Program-made: the position numbers and the translations under genes
Part shown: piece after piece, positions 50,926-62,316 of the stretch
Layout: every line of letters begins with the position of its first letter
How positions within the stretch are numbered: the first letter of the stretch is position 1
Notes under the pieces: model-generated
What the model was told of the DNA's origin: nothing
Database searches by the model: none
What the model saw: only the letters and a program-made list of their open reading frames with translations
From: Macquaria australasica
Lineage: Eukaryota; Chordata; Actinopteri; Centrarchiformes; Percichthyidae
Assembly (NCBI GenBank): GCA_005408345.1
Contig: SEMN01000092.1
Span: 434,001 to 498,000 of the forward strand
Length of the DNA: 64,000 nt
Direction of reading: 5' to 3'

Positions 50926-51264
50926 GCGGTGCAGGGCTGAAACAGGTTTGTTTTTTTTTTTTTGTTTTTTTTCCTTCAGGGAGCCTGTTGCTTTAATGAT
51001 TCCTATAACTAATGTTTGGCATGATCTTGAATACAGATGTTTGCTAGATCTTGGATAGTTTTCACAGACCTAAAACTAGTGCTTTGTTACGTAAGATTAT
51101 CTACTCTGAAGCCACAGAAATGTTCATTTAATTTATATATATATATAGTAATTTATATATTTGTGAGGAAATGTGTGGGTTCTTTGTTCTTAAAGAGGCT
51201 TTTAAAGCCTTTTAAATTGTCATGAGTGGCTCCTGTAGCATTTTAATTTTATTTAATCAATAAC

Positions 51265-51613
51265 AAAGGGAAATTCTGGGATTTTTAAACCTGGGCCCTA
51301 TTTTTACAAATTTTGGGGTCTAAATGACTAATAGTTATCAAAAGTTTTGGAATTGGTTCCAGTAGATCGCCTCCGACAGCATCTGCGAACGGGCTGCAAT
51401 GGCAGCAAAAACAAGCACTTTGGTGTACTGGATGTACCTTTCACGGGCACAGTTGCCCGCAAGGATTACGTTGCAGCCATTGCAGCCCGTTCGCGCATGC
51501 TGGCAGAGGCGATCTACTGGACCAATTCCAAAACTTCTGGTAAGCATTAGTCATTTAGACCCCAAATTTTGTAAAAATAGGGCCTAGGTTTAAAAACACC
51601 AGCGTTTCCCTTT
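51265..51613. mobile_element. Fold-back (long terminal inverted repeat) element
   Basis: The left arm begins AAAGGGAAATTCTGGGAT and the right arm ends CACCAGCGTTTCCCTTT. The reverse complement of the right arm follows the left arm for about 145 bases with few differences, sharing ggcccta, ttttggggtctaaatgacta, ttttggaattgg, ccagtagatcgcctc and gaacgggctgcaatgg. The centre is a GC-richer loop of about 60 bases. It has no coding capacity. This is the architecture of a fold-back MITE. An RNA copy would form one long hairpin. Confidence 0.85.
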
Positions 51614-52025
51614 AAAATACTGCGAGTGTATTGGATGTTGAGCCACGCTGCACTGAATTGCCTAATGTCAGTAGGGCTTTGTTTGTATTTGCCTGGTTTG
51701 CACAATGTTCCCTTTGGTGTTTTTTATCGTAGAATACGATGCATACTGTTACTTTTTACTCAAAGAATAAACACATACCATAAGCTGTGTTCTGTTCATC
51801 TTTGTTAATTTACACATTTTCATTTCAAATAAACTGTTGGTCAACAACTATAATCAAGCTTTAGAATAAAATTATTCACATCTAAAACAGGAACACTGTG
51901 ATGATCAGATCTTAACCTGCAACAGTATGACATGTAGACGAAGTCGGCAGAGTCCCACTGAACTGCAGTTCTGTGTTGAATACTGTAATTCCACACTTCT
52001 TGTCCGGTCTGTGTTCACCCGTCTC

Positions 52026-55000
52026 TCATTTCTTCTTGGCAGCCAGCAGGTTTGGAGCAGACACTTTAACTTTGCCTGGCATGTTTCTGGATAGATCAGT
52101 ATCCTGCAACACAGGATCATATTAGAGGGGACACGGTTTGAATTGTGACATCAAGAGAAACAAACTACCATATGATTAGGACTGCTTCATTATTAATTAC
52201 AGATTAATCTCAATATTCTTTTTTTTTTTTTTTTACAAATATTCATTTGTTTGATTATGCGTTTATTCTATAAATTGTCAGAAAACTGAAAAATGCTCAA
52301 CGCAACTTCCCAGAGCCCAAGGTGACTTCAAAGAGCTTATTTTATCTAACCAACAGTCCAAATCCCAAAGATTCAGTTTATAATCGTAAAACAGAAAAGC
52401 AGCAAATCCTTACATTTAATAAGCTGGAGACTGAATGTTTGGCATAAATAACTTGTAAATAATAATTCAAGTCATTGAATTATTTGATTATTAAGAGTGC
52501 AGATTATCTTTCTAATCATTGTAAATCAGCTGTCGATTTTTACAAAAATCATTTCAGCACTACAAATGATTGTAAACAGTTATTTTTAACAACTAAAATG
52601 TAAAACTTCTTTACCTTGACACTGCGGAACAGGTCTTTTTCTCTGGTTGACGTCTCTTTGGCTTTCATAAAGCTTAAAACTGCAGTGCGTGCAGCTAGTA
52701 GGAATGAAAAAATAAAATTTCTGTCAATTCTAAAAGCAATCATTTTCACTGTAAAAACATGAAGCAAAGGCTTTATGAATATTAGAATGGATCACTGTTC
52801 TTACCTTTGCCTTTCTTCTGAGAACCTGGTGTCAGTTTCACCTTGTGTCTGCAAAACAAATGACTCATTTAGCCTGTGCACCCTTCTCTTTGACTCTTAC
52901 ACACAAAGGTTACTTGCACTTACTTGTGGTTGGAAAGGGCGGTGTATGGCGCACAGACTGGCACAGCGAACAACAGCACATCTTCAGGGTGAGGCTGGCC
53001 TGACAGAGAGGTGAGCAGATTCTCTGCTTCCTGAGGCAGCATGAAGGAAAACTACAGTTAGGCTAATGCAGTGGCAAACTTACCAGTGGGTTCAAATGAG
53101 TGATGCAGAATTAACATGCATTTATCCCCAAAATATTCTTTGAATTATTAAAAAATATATTTATCAAAGAGAGAATAAAGATTTCTTTCTATCACAGAAC
53201 TATTTATCAACAGTTAAATGTTTACATTCAGAACCCACCTCTGCTCCGGGGTTGTCCTGGTCCACGTCATCTTCCTGAAAGGGAGGATGGCATTGATGAT
53301 GAATAAACATACAATACAAAACATGTGAAGTATATAAGTATACAATTAATTCTGTATGCACTAATAAAGTTTTGAATTAGTGCATACAGTAGTATCAAAT
53401 CCTATACAAAAAACACAACTGAAAAGAGGGACATTTTAAAGTTTCTCTTGGCAGGTAACTTTGTTAACATCACCAGACAAATATTACATTTCAGACACGG
53501 ATTTTGGATCTCTGAAGCGTGTCATGTACCTTGTCCTCTTGTTCAGCAGGTCCTCCCTCCTCTCCAGGCAGTCTCTCCTCGTTATCCTCCCCTCCTCCCG
53601 TCTGCTCTTGTTTCTTCGCTGCAGTCTCCACATTACGAGGTTTCTGAGGTGGTTTCTGAGAGGCTGGTTTCCTGACGGGTTCGTCTTTCCCCTTCCCCTT
53701 CTTCCCTTTCTTTCCCTTATCCTTTTCCTCTTTAGTGGAACCAGCTGACTGAAGAAGAAAAGCAGTTGTACTGTTATTTACTGTGTCAGTTCCTGTGTAG
53801 ATCTGAACTGCAGTTGCCACTAAAAATGTTGCAGATAGCGCGATGGCAATGTCACTGTACGGTACGGTGTCATTTTTATTCATCCTCACCCCGAGCAGCT
53901 GCATCATCAGCTCCCTGTCTTCTTCATCCTGGTCTTTGTACTTCTCTTTGATCTTCTTTAACTTGTTCTAGAGTGACAACAGGGAAGAAATGCACACACA
54001 AACAACACAGATTATCAGATCCATCAAATAAACTCATTATGACATGTAACTCTTGACTTGAGATGTCATTTCAGTCGTGTCTTGAATAATTCTTATCTTT
54101 TGTTACAGCATTTTATACAGTATACATCCATTTTGTGATTTGTGATCAAAATGACAGCCTTCTTTTAGCTGCAGATTATGGAAAAAATGATGTTCCCACT
54201 GATATTTTTAATAATTATACTGGTGTTGTTTGCCTCCTAATCCCTTGTAAATTTACCATGCGCTATTTTAGGTTGTATTAGTTTTTTCTGTATTTAGTCC
54301 TAAGAACAGAACATCTCCACTCTTCTCTCTTACCCTCTGGCCTCTTTTCAGTGGCTGCTGAGAGGGGCCTCCTCCACCTTTGGACCCCTGATCGACTGTT
54401 GATCCACCGGATAAAATCTCCGTCTTGTCCTCAGTGTCACAACCCTCCTGTTTCTGCTGCTTCTTCTTCTCTTCTCTAGAGGCAAAAGACAAAAATACAC
54501 CAGAGGATTAAATCAATGGCTAGCCCATCAGAAAAGCTTATAAGGGCTACATAAAATATATTCCTCTGTATCCTCTTGTTACATAAACAGACCAAATGTC
54601 TCAATGCTACCTGTTGCAGAAAGCCTCTTTAGTTTGTTCTGTGAGCTTAACAGGAAGAAGTACAAGGTTAACTGTAAGTATTTTGTTCCATTCATTCACC
54701 TTCTCTGCTTGGCAGTCATGTGTTTCTTCGCCTGTGAGTCAACCTCAACCTGAAGACAAATGAATTAACACTAATTAACATTAGTATGAAGTGTTACACT
54801 TTTTGATTTTACTTGGATGAAATTGCTGTAATGCATGCAGGCTAAGATGGTAACTAATTACCTGAGTGGTCACTTCCTTTTTAAAACCAGGGTTCTGAGC
54901 ACTCCTGGAAATAAGGAGAGACAATTTCATTAAGTATCATTCATTGTTTGTTTGAAAGTGTTTGTTCCGGTGTGTAGCAGTGGTAGCATTACCTGCTGGG

Positions 55001-58000
55001 CCGTAAATGAGAAAGGGAGATGGTCGTATCTGGAAAGCTGAATTCCTCACTTTCTTCTTTCTTCATCTCCTCTTCCTCCCCGCTGTCTTCCTCTCTACCC
55101 TCCTCTCCCTCCATGTTGTCCTCCTCGGGAACAGCGGCCAGTTCTCCATACGCACCATCATCCCCCTCGACCACCGTTTTAATCTTCTTTTCCATCTCTC
55201 CGTCTCCTCCCGCTCTCTCCTCACCCTGATCTTCATTACTGCTGTCATCACCTGCAAAGACGACAGAATCAGTTGCAACACCTGAACGCGGTTGTTACAT
55301 ACAAAGTTAAATGAAGTCGGTAATTTTGTGTTTGCCACCTATCAGCTCCTCTCCCTCCTCTAAAAGCTCAGCAGTTCTGGACGTGACCTCCTCCATGTCT
55401 TCCTCTACAGTCTTCACCTTTCTCTCCCCTCGGTGCCGAAACACACTCTGCTCATCGACCTGCACGCAGACAAGCGTGAAACTTCATTCTTTGAAGGTGA
55501 CAAAGAGTTGAAAATGCACTCACAGTTCAGCACAGATGGTATTTTACCTTGAAGAGGAATCCAAAGCCCATAATCAAGTAAGAAGGTGGCAGAAAGTTTT
55601 TCTTTCCTGGAGAGAAATATATGAAATGTTAGGTCCTCTGTCAGACATCACCGTAGCACTTACAAAATGTATACACCTTAAATTTGACTGCGTCATACCT
55701 CTTATCATGAAACTTCCAGTGGTCAGGTACTCTCCAGTGGGAGCTGTCTTAGACACCTAAACAAAAATTATAGATATAACACAGCCGATTAATAATAAAT
55801 AATGCCAGCATTTCTACTATACCAATGTCTCAATTCAATTATTTTACTGCTTGTAGTTTTATTTTATTTCCCCATGTCTGATAATACACTTTGTACCTGT
55901 AAGTTAAAGTTACCCTGTGTAGTTTAAGTTCGTTAACTTTTAGTTTTGAAAGTTACAGTAAGTTATAAAATATGTTACAGAATAACTATAAACAACACTT
56001 ACGCACTTTGATGATACTAAGGGAACAGCAAACATATCTTAGTATGAACAGATATAAATACAGTTTGCCTCTTAGCTTGTTAGCAGCAAATATGCTACCT
56101 TGTTAGCATTGTCATTGAAATTTAAAAGTATGGAACGCAGTAAAACGCACAATTCCCTGTGTTTTGTCTCATTATCATGGGCAGAGTCTGAGAAATGAAT
56201 TGTAACAGAAATATTAACAAGAGAGAAGACAGACACCCATATTCGTCCAATAAATATAAAAAAGGGGAAATGGATAATCAGTATTCAGTGTGTGAGAGAT
56301 AAAAAAACATGACAAACTAGCAAATTTCATTGCGTAATATAGATGACTCACCTGATGATGATGAACCCACCATGCGCTGGTGATGATCTTGGCATCCCAA
56401 GCAGCACTGTAGCACACAGACATAGTGCCAGCTTCTGTCAGGGTACGAGGAGGGATGGGGTCACCTGGAGCAGGAAGACGGAGAGGCAGAGAAGGGCAAA
56501 GAAACACGAACAAATGAGTCGAAAAAGTATCTTCACAAACTGAAAAACAATGGGTCAAATAGCGGAGAAGCCACATGGTTTACCTGAGGGGTTTTTGATG
56601 ACACAGCTAGTCGCTCCGTGAAGGTCAGCGTGAACATAGATATCACCTGACAAAGTAAAAAGTACACATGAAGGGATAAACCAGCTCAATTTTGAAGGTG
56701 CCTCCGTTTTAAGGTAAGAGTGTGTAGAAGTTCATTCATTACCTGCCCGGAGGTAGCGTTTGACAATCATCTCGTTCTGCTGCTGATCCCTTCCTGCAAT
56801 GACTAGATAATTCTCTGAGCTGATGAACCACAAGAACTTCTCAAACCTGCCAAAAGAGGAGAAATGGTTGAGAGAATAAAAGTCTCAGCCGCTTGTCACG
56901 TACACATAAAAATACATAACAATACTAAACCAAAGTCTGAATATGTGTAGGTACATATGGTAATGTGTGTCTTACCAGTAGACTTTCCTAGCCTTCTGGA
57001 TGGTGGTCACAGTCTGAACCTCTTTTAGTGTTTTCTGTGTTTTTTTCTCTGCAGATTTCATAGCCTTGAATGACGTGAAAATAGCATTAAACAGTATACG
57101 AAAGCATGATGATTTGTCAACTGCAAAGCTGTCTTGTGTTAATAAATTGCAGGTGGTGACGTGCTTAAAAATGGGCCTCAGAAACACAAATACAGGCCTT
57201 GCTTTGATCTGAAAGGTCTTGCTGATCACGCAATAATTTGTCACCATAACCTTTAAACTGTAATAAATGCTGAGTCTGCATATGGACAAAGGAAAAGGCA
57301 CCACCTTTTTTTTCCCCTTACACTTTGCCTCATCCTTAAACCGATTGTACCTTATCTGCTGCTTCAATGGTTTTATGTTCCTTCTTTTCAGCACTGCGTT
57401 TGTAGTCATAGTACCTAAAAAAGCACAATGACACTGCTGTAAAAACAACACTTATGACTTTCGCAACACAATGCTCAATTCTATGTCTAAAGGTTTATAT
57501 GCAAACCTACTTTTTGGCATTGGCATAAGCCGACAGGCCAAGATCCACATCCACCAACATGGGCTTGTTCCTTTGCAGCTTCTTGTTCTGTCCTTTGTCT
57601 TTATTTTTGTTTTTCTTTCCTTTCTCTTCTACTACATCTTTTTTCTCTTCCTCTTCCTGGTCTTCCACAGAAATATATGGATTCCTAGAAGAGAAAAGAT
57701 ACACATGAGCCAAATGGTGTAACAATGAGCGGCCTGTAGTACCTAAAGTTTCTGTGCCAGTGATGGTCTCACTTTAAAAGCATGGTGATGTGGTTGGTCT
57801 GAAGCTTCAGCTCCTTGATGGCGCTGGCCACAGGGTCTCCAGCAGCTTGTGCTTCTTTGACGATAATGCCGATCTCAGTCCAGTCCACCTGATTGGCCAG
57901 TGCACTGCGCACCACCTGCAGCGCCCTCTCTACCACGGGCAGGTTCATCTCCACCAGTTCACCCTTTATTCTGTCCACCTCCTGCAACACACGAGACAAG

Positions 58001-61000
58001 ATTTCTTGGATATGCATTTCAAGAATTGTCGAGATAAATTGGCTTTTAAATGTCAGTTAATTTAAAATATGGGAAAGCAGGAGCCATTATGTGCAGCATT
58101 TACAGCAGACGAAACTAAAAGTTGCCAGTAATGCTGACCTGTGCTTGGTGCAGGGCCTCCAGTCTCTGCTCGTGGTCCCTCTTAACATTTTCCAACTTCT
58201 TCAGGGCCTGTTTCTCCTGATGCAAGGCCTTCATGTCAATCTTCTGACTCTCCATCTTAGAAAAGAACTCATCCACCGCCTGAGTGAGGGGATCACATTG
58301 GATATGTGTCACATTCTTGCGAAAAAAACTGTGAATTCACATTGTAATGGAGAGAGGATCAATATTCTCTCCCAAACAAGGCATCAAGAAATAAAACTAA
58401 ATAAGCAGCCATGCTAATGTTTACCTTGTCAAAAGTATCAAACTCTACATAGGGGCTCTTTACATGCTGTGCAAAGAGGAATGGATGGAATTCATCATAT
58501 CTGTAAGAAGACATATTTGACGTAAATGAATTAACCAAAATATAAATAACCAGCTGAAAAAAGTATGTATAGCATTCTCCTATGTGACAAATTGTGCATT
58601 AAACAAAACAGGACATACGTGAGCAGTTCTTCGCTGGGTTTGCCAGGAGTTAAGCTTGGTTTCTTCTCACTCTTTTGAATGATGTAACCCTTGAATTAAA
58701 CAAAGAAGAGTTTAACAGCAAAATATAACAGATCTATTACAGGATCCCAACGCAATTTCCCCTCAAAATAAAAGCTGCTTATGAAAGATCTCTTACTTTG
58801 CCACTGAAGTTCTCAGTTTTCTCCATATATGTTTCTGCAATCTGCAGGGCTTCCAAGATTTTAGGTGCAACTGAAAAAATAAGCCAGATCAAAAACTGTA
58901 TTTACAGATTTATAGAATGGATTTAAAGAAAAACGTTATAAATAAAAAATAAAATCTAAAACTAGAACCAGTACTTCCACTGGTCTGTTACTACTATTAA
59001 CCACATGCCAACAACTTTTACTCCAACTGCTCTACTATACCTTGGGCAGCATCAACTTGGCTGTCAACTTTGACAGAGCCCGACAGTCCCGCCTCTATCA
59101 AACTGTGTTCTATCAGAGTGGCTCCATAGGCTGGAGAGGTGTTGGGAGAGGACACAAAACATGTTCATTTACACGATAAAAGAAGTTTAAGACATTTAAA
59201 CTGAAGAGTAATTCATGTGTATCTGTTTTAGTTTAACAATTCAGAACTGGTTGCCTGGCTACTTACGAAGGTGAGGGTTCAGGACCCTTTTCATTTGATC
59301 TCCATTCGGTGCTTTGCTGAGGATATCAGTGAGTCTACATTAAATAAAGCAACAAGAGAGAATTAGATTTCATTGATATAGGAATAATATACATTTATTG
59401 AATTTTGATGGATGTCCATTTGGACCACACACTCAACAATTACATGTAAAGAAGTGGTTACCGCTCTAAACTGATGAGAGGTTCAGGGGGTCGGGCGCTC
59501 TCCACAGGGTACCGCTCTCTCACAGCAATCTTAACATCTTCTGCCTCTGCTGTACGAAACCGCAGCAGATTCAGGATGGTGTACTCATGGTCTGCAAGAA
59601 TGATGTTACCCTGAAGATGGATATGGACAGACCATCATATATACACAAACACATAAGCATGCATCAGTGGTTCAGATCGGGGCTGATATGATCTGAACAG
59701 CACGGGATGTTGCGTTTAAGTTCCCAATGCTTTCTCACCCTGTCATACAGTTCAATAACCAAGTGATAGGCAGCCTCATCTGAGCCAAACTGGATGTCAA
59801 CAATCCTGTCAATCCCGAGCTGCTTAACCTGGGTCAGCCGCCGTGACTTCAGGTGTTTTCGACACTACGGAGAAAGTTAAACATTCAGTTTCATCACAAC
59901 TAATAAATAAACAAATACAGACTGGACTTGTGGTAAAAAAAGGAATATATATATTGACATAAATATCAAATCTTTTTAGGAATAAAAAAAAAACATGTCA
60001 CATGTCAAACTGTGTGGTTGATGTTTATCACATGGGATTGTATTGTGAGTGTAATCTGACCTGAATCACAATTCAGAATATTATAAAAGCCTACTTATTC
60101 AATAAACAACAAGATGTTCTTACTTTCATTGCAAAGCCCGAAGGCATCATGTTCTTGGGCCATTCGAAGTCTGTGGAGTGAATACGGGTCCCAGACTCAA
60201 TCAGGAGAACGGCTTTGCTGTCAGGCCTGAGACAACAATATGACACTGAGTAATACACACTGACTGAAAGTGGTGGAATATAACTTAGTTTATTTAATCT
60301 AGTTCTGTACTTAAGTATAATTCTGAGGTAAATATTAATATACCGGTAAAATAGAAGAAGCACTAAAATCCAATATAAAGAGGTGTGTCCTATTTGTCCA
60401 GTATTGATTTGGAGTCACTGGGTCACATGACATGGAAGCTATTGGGGGAAAAAAGTGAATTTTCCATAAAAATATTAATATAAAATAGAAGAAGCACTAA
60501 AATTCAATGTAAAGAGGTGTGTCTTATTTTTCCAGTATATTAATACTTTCTGGTATTGATTTGAAGTCACTGGAAGCTATTGAAAAAAAAAAAAAACGTG
60601 AATTTTCCATAAAAACATTAATTAAATATAAAAGACATGGAAGCTATTGAAAAAATGCCACTATTTTTTTTTTTAATTAAACTATTCATGTAAAATAAAT
60701 GAAATACATATTGGCAACCAAAATAAGTGTGCTACATGAGACCAATTTAGTATGATTATTAATCTATTCATTTTCATAAACATGGGCAAGTCAGCATTAA
60801 GGTATTGAAAACACATTGGTTTTGTGCCAATTAAACAGAAATGTATTGATGGTCCCTAAATCAGCCTCCTCTGGCGGTTAAGCGCGAGTGTCGGGAGGTG
60901 AGCTAACCGACCCCCTGCTGCCAACACCGGCTGAAACTGAGTAAGAAGACGCCGCCGGATCAGGAGTGAATGACTGTTGAATATCCAGCTTAAAACCAAC

Positions 61001-61348
61001 TTCGCCGTTCACAATTTTGAACGCAGGACCTTTATTTGTAATGGAGTATTTTATATTGCTACTTAAGAGCTCCATGCAATATGAAACACCACTACAGAGA
61101 CACTTTCCTTACTTTTGTAGACGGATGAGATACGTCTTATTGTCGATGTCGTACACGTTGTTTACTCTCATGCCAATGTAGCTGTGAAAGAAAGAGACGA
61201 AACAAATGAATGGCAGCATCTGCAGACAAATCAACATCAACGATGTTAGCTTAGCAGTCCAGCTAGAGGCACTGACACACATCACCTACTTGGCATTGAT
61301 CTCGGCAACAACTGCCCTGATATCCACAGTGGCGAATCTTGTTTTCAT
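52026..61348 (-). CDS. nemf: Ribosome quality control factor NEMF (32 coding exons, 1071 aa)
   Basis: Exons, transcript order: 61348-61290, 61181-61113, 60226-60124, 59864-59739, 59610-59462, 59334-59267, 59130-59041, 58870-58797, 58689-58619, 58500-58425, 58279-58139, 57981-57773, 57684-57511, 57414-57351, 57064-56976, 56846-56743, 56646-56584, 56464-56352, 55756-55699, 55606-55548, 55459-55339, 55251-54993, 54904-54862, 54749-54700, 54475-54334, 53967-53890, 53748-53530, 53274-53239, 53030-52924, 52848-52805, 52694-52615, 52103-52026. All phases close; human NEMF is 1076 aa. NEMF binds stalled 60S-peptidyl-tRNA, recruits listerin and adds C-terminal tails. Parts seen: NFACT-N (MKTRFATVDIRAVVAEIN; Asp96-Arg97 in GIDRIVD), helical/coiled-coil middle, NFACT-R (YVHADLHGATSCVIKNP, ITSAWWVHHHQVSKTAPTGE), an acidic/lysine-rich linker, and NFACT-C (HPEDVLLFAVPVCAPYTAL) ending in a basic tail. 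Confidence 0.97.
60330..60660. repeat. Tandem duplication of a ~140-bp unit in nemf intron 3
   Basis: Unit 1 (about 60330-60468) and unit 2 (about 60467-60611) share taaaatagaagaagcactaa, aaagaggtgtgtc, tattgattt, gtcactg, gaagctattg and gtgaattttccataaaaa in the same order. A third partial unit (about 60612-60660) repeats the gacatggaagctattg part. Differences include a small insertion and variable poly-A runs. Confidence 0.75.
60862..61078 (-). other. GC-richer island with an open frame in nemf intron 2
   Basis: A 65-codon minus-strand frame (starting MELLSSNIKYSITNKG, ending SSPPDTRA) sits in a stretch visibly richer in G and C than the surrounding intron. It begins 38 bases after the exon-2 donor. 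It matches nothing I know and is not part of the conserved NEMF protein. It could be a repeat fragment or a remnant exon. Confidence 0.2.
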
Positions 61349-62316
61349 GGTAACCTAACGGCTGGCTACAATTTAAAAAAAAAGAAGAAAGGTAAACACT
61401 GAGGCAGAAAAAGAAAATCACATTTCTAGTGAAGCATCAGCAAGGAAAACATGCAGGGGGGACTGCTGAACATGCGCACAAAGTGGTTGTTTTTACGGAA
61501 GCCGACGTGGAGCGAAAATGAACAGGTCCACGCCTTTTAAACACACCAGACGTTAGTGAACGGAATGCATTGATTGTGTATGGGATGCACTGGTGCCTGG
61601 TAACCTTATGCTGTTACATGAATGCAGTGGACCACCCGCTGTGCTCTTGCAGGGACTGTTTCCAGATAGCATTAAGCTCATGGTAGGCTCTTTGTCATTA
61701 AATGTGCACTAATGATGCACTACTCAAACTGGCTTATTGGCGTGAAAAACAGGGCAAGCCTTCGAAATGCATGCAAAACACCACCTAACACCGACTGGAA
61801 CAATAGAGGAAACGTTGTGGACGTGCAGAACAACAATCCGCAGCCTAATGGAAAGACATCCGAGCGAATGGTCACCACCCACCTCTGGAAAAAAGGTAAG
61901 AAGGTTGAATTATGCAGCTGTAAAGACGTTAAATATCTGGGCCTGCAGCGAATAATTCTGCTTGACTGGCATTTTTTCATACACGGCAGGACCTATTCTG
62001 CTGCGCTGTTGCTCTTAATTCAAAATATGTTCAGCGGTGCGGCCAGAGAGAGTCAAACATTCAGCCGGAGTTTCTAGTTTCCTCCTCAGGTCAGAGTGGA
62101 GGGTGAAGGCGTGCACCGTTACCAAGGCGACGGTCAGCTAACAGGGCTCGCTAGCGGGGCTAGGCTAGCTTCGTGTCCTTTCGACACCGCTAAAACACCC
62201 CCCCGTACGTTTTCAAATTTAAAAAAAACATTTCTCACATTGGAAATGTGCTGTCCAAATACGCATGTTATGGATATTCGACTTACGTGCGGCGGCTAAG
62301 ACCCAAAGGAATAGAA
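61349..62316. promoter_or_regulatory. Head-to-head promoter region of nemf and mok
   Basis: The two start codons lie 969 bases apart on opposite strands. The part nearest mok is richer in G and C (CCCCCCCGTACG, GCTAGCGGGGCTAGGCTAGC) and CpG-rich sequence continues into mok intron 1 (GGCGGCCGCGCGTCGTCG). No TATA box is evident. An X-box-like site is listed separately. The open frame at 61712-62077 has no family resemblance. Confidence 0.5.
62118..62131 (+). promoter_or_regulatory. RFX X-box-like site upstream of mok
   Basis: GTTACCAAGGCGAC fits the RFX X-box (GTNNCC, two bases, GGNAAC) except for one base in the right half. It lies 186-199 bases before the mok ATG. RFX factors drive ciliary genes and MOK is a cilium-associated kinase, so the motif is in a sensible place. 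Confidence 0.4.

Larger units (their letters stand above)
49975..52025. other. klhdc2 3' UTR and convergent spacer to nemf
   Basis: Candidate klhdc2 polyadenylation signals are AATAAA at 50920-50925 and again at 51766-51771. The longer form would include the fold-back element at 51265-51613. The nemf transcript ends from the opposite side; I see no clear minus-strand AATAAA. Confidence 0.5.

Noticed and set aside
51338..51587. Overlapping 62-69 codon frames on both strands with mirrored sequence
   Set aside because: They arise because the fold-back element's arms are inverted copies. No coding function is implied.
55063..55338. Arginine-rich 91-codon frame, minus strand
   Set aside because: This is an alternative frame of nemf exon 22. 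The conserved frame is the acidic one that ends in PDTTISLSHLRPSR.
57507..57725. Lys/Glu-rich minus frame as a separate small protein
   Set aside because: It is nemf exon 13 with read-through into intron; the internal part is a real exon but not an independent gene.
61712..62077. Open frame of 121 codons upstream of mok
   Set aside because: MOK starts in the YRVIKKIGEG exon reached from the tiny ATGCATT exon. This frame does not join it in phase with any kinase sequence and shows no family features.
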